Positions 54,085-64,000 of a stretch of 64,000 nucleotides of DNA are shown piece by piece; position 1 is the stretch's first letter; each line of letters opens with the position of its first letter. The DNA lies in the NCBI GenBank assembly GCA_938091335.1, contig CALLJG010000005.1, positions 62,001 through 126,000 of the forward strand. The letters are read 5' to 3'. The notes beneath the pieces are model-generated. The model searched no databases. It saw only the letters and a list, made by a program, of their open reading frames with translations, and was not told where the DNA came from. This stretch comes from an uncultured Thermodesulfobacterium sp. (GTDB lineage: Bacteria > Desulfobacterota > Thermodesulfobacteria > Thermodesulfobacteriales > Thermodesulfobacteriaceae). The translations under genes and the position numbers were made by a program.

Positions 54085-54159
54085 TTATCCTCCAATCTTA
54101 GTGAGTTTACCTATTCTCTCAGCGTTAACAACCTTTTCATAGATACCAATGTGCTCCAT
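54085..54159 (-). other. Short coding-like remnant next to cooC
   Basis: A minus-strand frame encodes MEHIGIYEKVVNAERIGK and six more residues, with a stop at 54085; the frame stays open about seven codons upstream. Its composition is protein-like in contrast to the surrounding A/T tracts, but it is only 24 residues and has no Shine-Dalgarno. It could be a decayed gene end. Identity unknown. Confidence 0.3.
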
Positions 54160-54208
54160 TTGTGTATAAATTTGACTTATTTAATTTTTTGTATTAAAGT
54201 TGTTTTTT

Positions 54209-54967
54209 ATGAAAATTGCAGTATCTGGAAAAGGTGGAACTGGAAAAACAACAGTATCTGCCTGCCTATCACAAGTATATTTAAAAAAGGGAAAAAGAGT
54301 AATTTTAATTGATGCTGACCCTGATTCCAATCTAAAAACAACTTTAAATATCAAAGAAGAAATAACTCCATTAATTGAACTTAAAGAGGTAATTGCAGAA
54401 AGAACACAAACAATCCCTGGTGAAAGAACAATTTTTTTTAAAATGAATCCAGAAGTTGATGATATTCCTGAAAAGTTTTTTTATAAGAATAGAAATTTGC
54501 TTTTAGGAATTATGGGAACTGTGAGAGGGGGAGGGCTTGGATGTATGTGTCCTGAAAATGCTTTTTTAAAGGCAGTTTTGAGGAATTTAATTCTTAAAAG
54601 AGATGAAGTTGTTATTCTTGATATGGAAGCAGGGATTGAACACCTTGGAAGAGGAACAACAGAAGGAATTGACTGGTTACTCATTATATCTGAACCAACT
54701 GAAAAAAGTATAGAAACAACTAAAAGAATTGAAAAACTTGCAAAAGACATTAAAATAAAAAATATTGGTGTTATTGGAAATAAAATTGAAACAGAAGATG
54801 AAAAAATTTTTTTAATTGAAAAATTAAAGGGTATGAAAATACTTGGTTTTATTCCCTATTTTGAAGAATTTAAAAAAAGTGAATTAAAAGGACAAACCCC
54901 ATGGGAAGCAGTTCCTGAAATTTTAAATTATGTTGAAGATATAATTAAAAAAATGGAGGAAAAATAG
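54209..54967 (+). CDS. cooC: CooC-like nickel-insertion ATPase (CO dehydrogenase maturation)
   Basis: 252 residues from the ATG at 54209 (a TTG three codons earlier is the alternative). It is a MinD/NifH-type P-loop ATPase with the deviant Walker A SGKGGTGKTTVSA, LIDADPDSNL, VVILDMEAGIEHLGRG and the CxC pair GLGCMCPENA that binds metal in CooC. CooC inserts nickel into the C-cluster of CO dehydrogenase. No CODH genes are nearby. It uses ACA threonine codons much more than its neighbours, which prefer ACT, and it has coding-like remnants on both sides; this suggests transfer or the remains of a larger cluster. Confidence 0.85.
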   Translation: MKIAVSGKGGTGKTTVSACLSQVYLKKGKRVILIDADPDSNLKTTLNIKEEITPLIELKEVIAERTQTIPGERTIFFKMNPEVDDIPEKFFYKNRNLLLGIMGTVRGGGLGCMCPENAFLKAVLRNLILKRDEVVILDMEAGIEHLGRGTTEGIDWLLIISEPTEKSIETTKRIEKLAKDIKIKNIGVIGNKIETEDEKIFLIEKLKGMKILGFIPYFEEFKKSELKGQTPWEAVPEILNYVEDIIKKMEEK

Positions 54968-54985
54968 AAGATAAAAAGTTCTTAG

Positions 54986-55120
54986 ACGATCTATAAAAAA
55001 GGTCAACCAAAAACTGTAGATGAAATAATAAAGTTTATACTCTTTGGAAGGAGAGATCCCCCAATAAGAGGAATCATAAAAAGAAAAAAATTTTATTTAA
55101 GAAATTTTAGCTTTTTCTAA
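54986..55120 (+). pseudogene. Coding remnant downstream of cooC
   Basis: A plus-strand frame, open from 54986 to the stop at 55118-55120, reads ...KKGQPKTVDEIIKFILF then GRRDPPIRGIIKRKK. It has no start codon or ribosome site and runs into the 3' end of the convergent small basic gene. The text looks like the tail of a real protein that lost its 5' part. I do not recognise the family. Length and lack of start make it a probable gene fragment. Confidence 0.35.
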
Positions 55121-55309
55121 TCTTGCTAAAGCTTCCTCTATTTTCATTATACCCTTTGCTACTGCATAAGCTACATAAGAGTAAACTCGAGGATCATAGC
55201 CTTCTGGTCTCGGAAATAAGCCTTTATTTCGTAATCTTGCAAGTCTTGCTCTTCTTCTCCTCCTTCTTTCAATTTCTTTTTCTCTTTCCCTTTTTTTATG
55301 TCTTGCCAT
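55097..55309 (-). CDS. Small, very basic hypothetical protein
   Basis: 70 residues. The N-terminal third is almost all Arg, Lys and Glu (KKREREKEIERRRRRRARLA), the rest has a short hydrophobic/helical C-terminus (YVAYAVAKGIMKIEEALARL). No known domain is recognised; the composition suggests binding to RNA, ribosomes or DNA. It has a clear promoter (TTGACA, 16, TATATT) and a strong AGGAGG Shine-Dalgarno, so it looks real and expressed. Its 3' end is overlapped by the cooC-side remnant. Confidence 0.7.
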   Translation of the reverse strand: MARHKKREREKEIERRRRRRARLARLRNKGLFPRPEGYDPRVYSYVAYAVAKGIMKIEEALARLEKAKIS

Positions 55310-55328
55310 CTTTACCTCCTAAATTTAA

Positions 55329-58480
<3,152 letters not shown>

Positions 58481-58572
58481 TCTTTTCTCCAATTATATAA
58501 CTTGCAATTTATACAGAATTTTATAAAATATCACAATTTTAAAAAAAATAAACTTGAATTAAATTATAAAAT

Positions 58573-58857
58573 ATGCAATGTAAAAGATTACAATCTCTTA
58601 TAAGAGATTGGTATCAAGAGGTTAGAAGTTATACTCTTGCTCCTTTAAAAATGATGGAATTAGTAGAAAAACATATTAAAGCTTGTAAAATTTGTCAAGA
58701 AGATCAAGATCTATCTTTAGAATTGGATCAATTAAGAGAATTAATTAGAGTTCCTCATTCTTTCCCTTCCATAGAAGAAATATCTTCAGAACTAGAAGAA
58801 CCAGAATATACCTATGAAAAAGAAGAAATTGAAGAAATTGAAGAAGAAGAATATTAA
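58573..58857 (+). CDS. Small acidic hypothetical protein
   Basis: 94 residues. A basic, Cys/His-containing N-terminal half (KHIKACKICQEDQD) resembles a small zinc-binding helix of anti-sigma type (HxxxCxxC), but only one CxxC is present. The C-terminal 30 residues are strongly acidic (about half Glu, ending EEIEEIEEEEY). No known family is recognised. No Shine-Dalgarno lies before the ATG and a TATAAA sits only two bases upstream, so the start is uncertain. It ends at a bidirectional terminator. Confidence 0.55.
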   Translation: MQCKRLQSLIRDWYQEVRSYTLAPLKMMELVEKHIKACKICQEDQDLSLELDQLRELIRVPHSFPSIEEISSELEEPEYTYEKEEIEEIEEEEY

Positions 58858-58860
58858 TTA

Positions 58861-58879
58861 AGAGGGGCTCAGCCCCTCT
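58861..58879. terminator. GC-rich bidirectional intrinsic terminator
   Basis: AGAGGGGC, TCA loop, GCCCCTCT: a perfect 8-bp stem in an otherwise very AT-rich region, with T-rich stretches (TTAGATTTTATTTTTT) on the plus side and TTAATTAATATT on the minus side. It lies between the convergent acidic-protein gene and the tetraheme cytochrome gene. Confidence 0.85.
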
Positions 58880-58887
58880 CTTAGATT

Positions 58888-59271
58888 TTATTTTTTATGA
58901 CATTCGTTACATTTAGTTGGTGCAGCTTTACCTTGTTCAGTATTTACTTTTTGATGACAATCTATACAATTTTTATGATAAGCTAACATATTCTTTGGTG
59001 CATCTGGAGCCTTTTCAGTTCCTCCCATTAATCCATGACAAACTGAACATTTTTTAACTTCTTTAGTTGGATCCTCTTCTTTATGATGACAAATTTTACA
59101 ATCTATTTTATATTCTGTAGCATGTTTTTCATGTGATAATTTAACAGGTGCCATTTTAGCACCTTCTACTATTATTTCACATTCTGTAGGTATTTGTTGA
59201 GCAATCAAAATAGTTGTACTTATTAAAAAAATACTTCCAAAAATCCAAACTAAAAACTTTTTAATCTTCAT
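58888..59271 (-). CDS. Tetraheme c-type cytochrome (c3-like)
   Basis: 127 residues. A signal peptide (about 5-24, ending near IAQQ) is followed by four CXXCH motifs: CKICH, CSVCH, CIDCH and CNECH, with extra histidines (SHEKHATEY, HHKEED, AYHKNC) spaced as in class III cytochromes for bis-His ligation. It carries electrons in the periplasm, in sulfate reducers usually between hydrogenase or formate dehydrogenase and membrane complexes. It is the last gene of the three-gene redox operon. Shine-Dalgarno AGGAGGTG. Confidence 0.9.
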   Translation of the reverse strand: MKIKKFLVWIFGSIFLISTTILIAQQIPTECEIIVEGAKMAPVKLSHEKHATEYKIDCKICHHKEEDPTKEVKKCSVCHGLMGGTEKAPDAPKNMLAYHKNCIDCHQKVNTEQGKAAPTKCNECHKK

Positions 59272-59316
59272 AAACTCACCTCCTTTACAAAGTATTTAGT
59301 TTTAATGTATTTTGTT

Positions 59317-59961
59317 TTAATGTGTTTCTTCATGCTCTTCTGGTTCTTCTTCATATCCAGTTATCATAGCAATAAAATGTGCTAATGGAGTATGACCTAA
59401 AGTAGCTAAATAAAAATGTACTATAATAAAAGCACTAAAAAATATCCATAAAGCAACATGAATTAATGATACAATTTGAATTCCTCCTAAAATTTTTTCT
59501 AAAAAACTAAATTTAACAGGATCCCATAAAACAAGACCTGTAAGAATCTGAAGAGGTATCAAAATAACCATAATGGTTAAATAAGCAACTTGTTGTAAGG
59601 GATTAAATTTATTTTCTGGGGTTGGATGATGAGGATTTTTATCTCCTATCATAATTCCAAAGCCATAATATTTAGCTTGACGAAAAGCCTTTTTAGTAAA
59701 TTCAATAGGTTTCCAAAAGGGAGGAAGATAAATTTTAAAAAACTTTAAAGTAGCAAAATAATAAATAAACCAGATAAAATAATTTGCAAGCAAAATAAAA
59801 CCTGTCCAACTATGAATTTTGACTGCTGTTTTAAAAGACATTAAACCTATTTTATCTACCCACCTTATTTGAAGACCAGTAATAATAAGAATAAGAAAAC
59901 ATATAGCATTTATCCAATGCCAAATCCTTACTGGTATTGGATGTAAATATATTTTTTTCAT
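59317..59961 (-). CDS. Membrane cytochrome b (formate dehydrogenase/thiosulfate reductase gamma-like)
   Basis: 214 residues, four membrane helices. Histidines for two b-type hemes lie in PIPVRIWHWINAICF, VKIHSWTGFILLA, LIHVALWIFFS and IIVHFYLATLGHTPL, the layout of cytochrome b561/FdnI-type subunits. It passes electrons between the quinone pool and the periplasm. It overlaps the 25-heme cytochrome gene by four bases (ATGA), so the two proteins probably form one complex. Confidence 0.88.
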   Translation of the reverse strand: MKKIYLHPIPVRIWHWINAICFLILIITGLQIRWVDKIGLMSFKTAVKIHSWTGFILLANYFIWFIYYFATLKFFKIYLPPFWKPIEFTKKAFRQAKYYGFGIMIGDKNPHHPTPENKFNPLQQVAYLTIMVILIPLQILTGLVLWDPVKFSFLEKILGGIQIVSLIHVALWIFFSAFIIVHFYLATLGHTPLAHFIAMITGYEEEPEEHEETH

Positions 59962-62678
59962 TTTTTATCCTCCCTTCTCTTTCTTCTAATAGGTAGAGTG
60001 ATTATTCTTAAGAAAATATGCCCACCTGCTGCTGCTACTCCTGCGATCACTGCAAGAATAAATAAAGTATCAAGTATATTTATCTTTGAAAGACTTAACA
60101 CATAAAAATCTTTAATATTAGGAATAGACTTAAAAGAATTTAAAGTTGCCCTTTCTAATTCAAATTTTTCTGATTTTTCTCCTAATCTATTAATTTCTAA
60201 CCTTCCCTTAACCAGAGCTTTTGGACTATGACAAATTGCACAATCTTTTATAGCTTCCTTTTTAGAAATTATTTTATGTGCCTCATTCGAATTCTCCATT
60301 ACCAATTTACCTTTCAGTCTAATTTTGGCTTTTTCTTTAAGAGATCCCATAAATTTCCATAATTCATCTTTTTGAATTATTCCATCCTCATTATAATCAA
60401 GCATAGATTTAATTTCTATTGGCTGTTTATTAAAAAGTTTAGAAATTTCTTCAATAGTTAAAGGAGCCTTTTCTAACATCAAAACCAATCTTATAGCCTT
60501 TTCACCTTTGGTATGACAAACTTCACATGAAACTGAACCAAAATGCACATCTACAAAACTTTCTAACTTAAAAGGAGGATTATATAGCCATTTATTATGA
60601 ATTTTTTTAATATTTTTGTCATGACAAATTATACAATTATTATTAAGCTCAGCAATATTAATAGGTAATACTTTGTGAGCATTGTGACAATTGGAGCAAA
60701 CAGGAGCAATTTTTACCCCTTCTTCAAAAACTTTGTAATGTATACTTTCTTTATAACTTTCCTTCTCTTTCTCATGACACCTTATACAAACTTCATATTT
60801 TAATATAGGATTAGGAGTAATTTTAGTAACATTGTGATAGCCATGACATTTGACACAATCAGGAGCATCTTTATTACCTTTTAAAACAGCCATAGCATGA
60901 ATACTGGCATTATATTCTGTAGATTCTTTTTTATGACATTGGTTACACATTTCTTGAGCCTTCTCTCTATATTCACTTATGGACTTAAAACTTCTTATAG
61001 GATGCATTTGGAGAGAAAAGCCAATATGACATTGAGAACATTTTAAATCTTTATGTGCAGAAGTCAAAATCTGTTTTTCATCTACTTTTACTGATAAAAC
61101 TTCTCCATTTTCCATTTTTTTAACTAAACTCATAGAATGACAATTCATACAATACTTATTTTCTGGAACCCCTTTAGCCATCTTTAACGATTTTACATTA
61201 TGATATCCATGACATTCAATACAAATAGCTGTTTTAGAAACAGCATAATGTGTAGGATTTTTCTTAAGTTCTTCTTCAGTATGACAACTCTGACAGATAC
61301 TTTTTGAAAGATTTATAGTATACTCTTTTTTGTTTTTAAAATTATAACTGGGATGTTCTCTTTTTGAAAATCCTTTATGACAAACTATACACTCAAATTG
61401 TTTATGCACAGATTTTTGAAGTTGAGATAAATCAACTTTTAAATTTATCTTCTCTTGACTTGGTAAAGTTTTAATCATATCTAATTTATGACAATACATA
61501 CAATATTCTTGATATCTTAATCTCTCTCTCCATTCTCTAACAGCCTGATTTTTATGATATCCATGGCAATCCACACAAATAATATTTTTTAATTCTATTA
61601 CTTTAGCATGCCCTTTGTGTTTAGAAATTGCATCTTTAGGATGACATCTAAAACACCCAGATGAAATTTTCTCTGTATAGGCTCTTTTACTTTCTATTCT
61701 CATAGGACGGGGGTGATTAGAAAAATTAATTCCCTGATGACACACCCAACATCCTACATCTCCATGAACAGTTTTATAAAAATCTTCTTTGTTTATATAA
61801 AGAGACATTTCTTCTCCACTTGGAAGAACCTTAGGAAGTCTTTTTATAGAATGACACCTCAAACATTTTTCAGTCTCTTTCTTCCATTCAGCTCTTGATT
61901 TAATGTAGTGACTTCCATGGCAACCAAAACATACCATTCTATCTTCCTTCAAAAACCCTTTATGAATTGATGATAAAGTATTTAAAGGATGACAATTAAG
62001 ACAATTTTTAAATATTCCTTTAGCATATTCCTGTTTAGTTGATATTTGAGTTGGAATAGGATGGTTAGCTGGGTCTATATAATTATGACAAAAAAGACAA
62101 CCTATTCTCCCATGAATTGAATTAAAGAATCTTTTTTCTACATAAAGATACATTATCTCTTTATTAGGAAGAATCTTAGTTGAAAATCCCTTAACAGAAT
62201 GACATTCTAAGCACCCCTCTGCTATCTTTTTCAATTCAACCATAGGTTTAATATAGTGAGATCCATGACATTCTGAACAAGATATTTTTCCTTCTTTAAG
62301 AATATTTTTATGAATAGGAGATAAGCCATCTTGTGGATGACAATCTAAACAACTTTGAGAAACTTTTTTAATATATTCTTTTTTACTCCCTATTTTCTCT
62401 GGTCTTGGATGTATAGCTGGCTTTATATCTTTATGACAATCAGTACAACTAAAACTACCATGTATAGATTCCATAAAATCTTCTTTGTTTATATAAAGAG
62501 ACATTTCTTCTCCACTTGGAAGAACCTTAGGAAGTCTTTTTATAGAATGACACCTCAAACAATTACTTTCACTTTTTGCAAAAGAAATTTTTTCAGAAAC
62601 AGAAAATAAATATAAACTTATTAAAAAAGTTAAAAAACATATTCCTATTAAAAAATATAAAAATTTATTTAATTTCAT
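59958..62678 (-). CDS. Membrane-anchored multiheme cytochrome c, 25 CXXCH motifs
   Basis: 906 residues with 25 CXXCH motifs by direct count. An N-terminal signal/anchor (about 5-26) and a C-terminal helix near 870-892 followed by RRKRRE place it in the periplasm anchored to the inner membrane. The first 20 hemes fall into five tandem four-heme units of about 116 residues, each ending CxxCHGxH; four more hemes and one late heme (CAICH) follow. Between the last two is an EF-hand loop DYNEDGIIQKDE. It very likely carries electrons from or to the quinone pool with the adjacent cytochrome b. Promoter and AGGAGG site are clear. Confidence 0.92.
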   Translation of the reverse strand: MKLNKFLYFLIGICFLTFLISLYLFSVSEKISFAKSESNCLRCHSIKRLPKVLPSGEEMSLYINKEDFMESIHGSFSCTDCHKDIKPAIHPRPEKIGSKKEYIKKVSQSCLDCHPQDGLSPIHKNILKEGKISCSECHGSHYIKPMVELKKIAEGCLECHSVKGFSTKILPNKEIMYLYVEKRFFNSIHGRIGCLFCHNYIDPANHPIPTQISTKQEYAKGIFKNCLNCHPLNTLSSIHKGFLKEDRMVCFGCHGSHYIKSRAEWKKETEKCLRCHSIKRLPKVLPSGEEMSLYINKEDFYKTVHGDVGCWVCHQGINFSNHPRPMRIESKRAYTEKISSGCFRCHPKDAISKHKGHAKVIELKNIICVDCHGYHKNQAVREWRERLRYQEYCMYCHKLDMIKTLPSQEKINLKVDLSQLQKSVHKQFECIVCHKGFSKREHPSYNFKNKKEYTINLSKSICQSCHTEEELKKNPTHYAVSKTAICIECHGYHNVKSLKMAKGVPENKYCMNCHSMSLVKKMENGEVLSVKVDEKQILTSAHKDLKCSQCHIGFSLQMHPIRSFKSISEYREKAQEMCNQCHKKESTEYNASIHAMAVLKGNKDAPDCVKCHGYHNVTKITPNPILKYEVCIRCHEKEKESYKESIHYKVFEEGVKIAPVCSNCHNAHKVLPINIAELNNNCIICHDKNIKKIHNKWLYNPPFKLESFVDVHFGSVSCEVCHTKGEKAIRLVLMLEKAPLTIEEISKLFNKQPIEIKSMLDYNEDGIIQKDELWKFMGSLKEKAKIRLKGKLVMENSNEAHKIISKKEAIKDCAICHSPKALVKGRLEINRLGEKSEKFELERATLNSFKSIPNIKDFYVLSLSKINILDTLFILAVIAGVAAAGGHIFLRIITLPIRRKRREDKK
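61779..61865. repeat. 87-bp perfect direct repeat, copy 1
   Basis: Identical to 62475-62561, 696 bases away. It encodes the start of the third tetraheme unit of the 25-heme cytochrome. Perfect DNA identity between units whose flanks have diverged suggests recent duplication or gene conversion. Confidence 0.9.
62475..62561. repeat. 87-bp perfect direct repeat, copy 2
   Basis: Identical to 61779-61865. It encodes the start of the first tetraheme unit of the 25-heme cytochrome. Confidence 0.9.
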
Positions 62679-62733
62679 TAATTACCTCCTCTAAAAATTA
62701 AAAGAGTATTAATTATTTCAAAACTAAAATTAA

Positions 62734-62761
62734 ATCATAAAGAAAGCTTAATTTTTGTCAA
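62734..62761 (-). promoter_or_regulatory. Promoter of the multiheme redox operon
   Basis: Minus strand: TTGACA (62756-62761), 16-base spacer, TATGAT (62734-62739). The leader is about 50 bases and ends in AGAGGAGG before the ATG at 62678. Confidence 0.6.
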
Positions 62762-62848
62762 GAATAATAAAATTAAAATTTGACTTTTTTTATTGAAAAA
62801 AATTTTTAATTTTTATTTTTTTTCTTTATTTTTTCTTTTTATTTTCTA

Positions 62849-63400
62849 TTATTTTAAAATCTTCAAAACTATATTTGCTTTTAACAAACTTTTACAATGA
62901 TCACAAAAATATTTATCTTTTCTATCAGTATCTAAAATGGAGTTAGAAAAATACATCACACATTTTGGATTCTCACAATGGGGTAAATAAAATAGATGCC
63001 CTAATTCATGGGTTGCTTCTTTCAAAATCCTTTCCAAAAATAATTTTTCATTTGGTTTTTGCCTATAAAACTCAGGTCTCAACCTAACAAGAGAAATTAC
63101 ACCTATTCCTGATCTTGGATCAGCTTCTCCAAATATAAAATTCAAACCTTTAGCATATAAATCTACATCTACAATAAGAAGCCATTTTTCATTAATATTT
63201 TTTTTAAAACCTCTTACATTATTAATAATAACTTCAGCTAAATATTGGTTTCTTTTCACATCATAAGCTTGGCTAAAATCAATAGATAAAGAAGAAATTT
63301 CTACTTCTGAGAAAAAGGTCTCCTCTAAGTGCGACTTTAATTTATAAAGAAATTCCTTTTTTAACCCACAAAAGATAAATTTAATTTCTATTTTACCCAT
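62849..63400 (-). CDS. amzA: Archaemetzincin-type metalloprotease
   Basis: 183 residues. The zinc site HELGHLFYLPHC with the four-cysteine set (CENPKC, VM, then CDHC) matches the archaemetzincin signature HExxHxxGxxHC...CxM...CxxC, except that the conserved glycine after the second zinc ligand pair is Tyr here. The spacing to the last CxxC is 16 residues against the usual 17. Family members are zinc proteases of unknown role, frequent in archaea. The ATG is about four bases from the predicted transcript start, so it may be leaderless. Confidence 0.87.
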   Translation of the reverse strand: MGKIEIKFIFCGLKKEFLYKLKSHLEETFFSEVEISSLSIDFSQAYDVKRNQYLAEVIINNVRGFKKNINEKWLLIVDVDLYAKGLNFIFGEADPRSGIGVISLVRLRPEFYRQKPNEKLFLERILKEATHELGHLFYLPHCENPKCVMYFSNSILDTDRKDKYFCDHCKSLLKANIVLKILK

Positions 63401-63410
63401 TTTTTATGGT

Positions 63411-63438
63411 AAAATATTAATAAATCTTTTATTGTCAA
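63411..63438 (-). promoter_or_regulatory. Promoter of the archaemetzincin gene
   Basis: Minus strand: TTGACA (63433-63438), 16-base spacer, TATTTT (63411-63416). Ten bases separate the -10 from the ATG. Confidence 0.55.
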
Positions 63439-63449
63439 TAGATCTTATC

Positions 63450-63477
63450 TTGTTTTTTTATTTTTTTCTAGTATTCT
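63450..63477 (+). promoter_or_regulatory. Possible promoter of the CHASE4 sensor gene
   Basis: TTGTTT (63450-63455), 16-base spacer, TATTCT (63472-63477), 12 bases before the ATG. Weak -35. Confidence 0.4.
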
Positions 63478-63489
63478 ATTTTTTTAAAA

Positions 63490-64000
63490 ATGAATTTTAA
63501 ACGGTTATTTTTTTTGATTTTCCTTTTTTCTCTCTTTTTCCTTTCTTTTATTCATTTTTTCATCTTTCATTTCTTAAAATATAATATTTTATCTTTGAAA
63601 AAGAAACAAAGTGAAGATATAGTTTTAGCAGTAGAAACCTATTTCCAAAATGAGTTAGATAAGTTATTAGGTTTAACAAAAGACTGGGCAGCTTGGAATG
63701 ATGCCTATTATTTTATACTACAAAATAAAAATTCAAATTTTGAAAAAACCAATATTATAAAAGAAACTTTTTTTAACTTAAAAATAGATCTTCTTTTATA
63801 TACTTATTTAAATGGAATTCCTAAAGCTGGAGGATTTTATGATAAAGAGAGAAATAAAATTTATATTAATAAAAATGAGGCAAATAAGATTGCTCATATA
63901 CTTTTTCCTTTAATCAAAAAAAAGAAATTTACTAAATTTCTTTTCTATAATGAAAAACCTTTTATGTTAGCTATTTATCCCGTTTTAAAATCGGATTTTA
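63490..64000 (+). CDS. CHASE4-domain membrane sensor protein, N-terminal part
   Basis: 170 codons visible; the frame continues past the window edge. A strong N-terminal membrane helix (about 5-32) is followed by an extracytoplasmic domain with TKDWAAWNDAYYFI, the hallmark of CHASE4 sensor domains. Such domains sit on histidine kinases, diguanylate cyclases or phosphodiesterases; the output domain lies outside. No Shine-Dalgarno precedes the ATG. Divergent from archaemetzincin. Confidence 0.75.
   Translation, partial: MNFKRLFFLIFLFSLFFLSFIHFFIFHFLKYNILSLKKKQSEDIVLAVETYFQNELDKLLGLTKDWAAWNDAYYFILQNKNSNFEKTNIIKETFFNLKIDLLLYTYLNGIPKAGGFYDKERNKIYINKNEANKIAHILFPLIKKKKFTKFLFYNEKPFMLAIYPVLKSDF

Noticed and set aside
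54040-54312. 90-codon plus-strand frame over the cooC start
   Set aside because: It overlaps cooC in another frame, is very rich in Asn, Phe and Cys, and has no ribosome site; cooC itself is well supported.
61713-62609. Two plus-strand frames with a shared FFVYIKRHFFSTWKN text
   Set aside because: They are antisense shadows of the 87-bp repeat inside the 25-heme cytochrome gene.

Overview
The window is AT-rich DNA (roughly 30% G+C or lower by eye) packed with genes from an anaerobic, probably thermophilic Gram-negative bacterium. Lipopolysaccharide genes (gmhA, waaA), a TonB-dependent receptor and lipoproteins show an outer membrane. A fused siroheme decarboxylase (alternative heme pathway), a two-gene SUF-like Fe-S assembly system, ferritin, many c-type cytochromes (one with 25 heme motifs), an octaheme HAO-family cytochrome and an orphan CooC-type ATPase point to a sulfur-metabolising anaerobe. 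My best guess is the Thermodesulfobacteriota (Thermodesulfobacterium/Caldimicrobium-like). This rests on gene content only and was not checked by any search.

Layout. 1-13065 (minus strand): a long, tightly packed run led by speD and speB, then an HD hydrolase, an Fe-S protein, a radical SAM protein, a phosphatase, a conserved unknown, ferritin, xerC, cca, sppA, an HU-Ppx/GppA fusion, guaB, pilC and corA (cut by the window edge). 13118-19455: TonB receptor, an NtrC-type regulator, tsaD-gmhA-elyC, tRNA-Asp, tRNA-Val and a SixA-like phosphatase. 19522-21670: M48/TPR lipoprotein and a TSUP permease. 21663-28560: rpsU-mutS2-dnaG-rpoD-ahbAB, a modified macromolecular-synthesis operon. 28963-34498: smsC/sufC, smsB/sufB, hisC, a small cytochrome and rnr. 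34491-44227: nikR facing asd, a spore-photoproduct-lyase-like gene, rph, rdgB, pgeF, waaA, tRNA-Ser, a PfkB kinase, an ABC-2 exporter and a CDF transporter. 44224-51502: resB, octaheme cytochrome, LOG-like gene, pcm, lipoprotein, a TtuA-like thiolase, a PhoU-DUF47 fusion and glsB. 51608-58857: lepB, lepA, an orphan cooC with small coding remnants on both sides, a very basic small protein, ligA, trpS and a small acidic protein. 58888-64000: a three-gene redox operon (25-heme cytochrome, cytochrome b, tetraheme c), archaemetzincin, and the start of a CHASE4 sensor.

Promoters of the housekeeping type (TTGACA, 16-17 bp, TATAAT-like) can be read by eye in many gaps. The -35 often sits in the string CTTGACAAA, next to minus-strand genes. 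Several genes start within about 10 bases of the predicted transcript start and may be leaderless. The most notable items are the HU-Ppx/GppA fusion, the 25-heme cytochrome with five tandem tetraheme modules and an EF-hand, the TtuA protein with a degenerate rhodanese-like tail, the PhoU-DUF47 fusion, an extended inverted repeat over the nikR promoter, and the orphan cooC island. No CRISPR array, insertion sequence or prophage was recognised.
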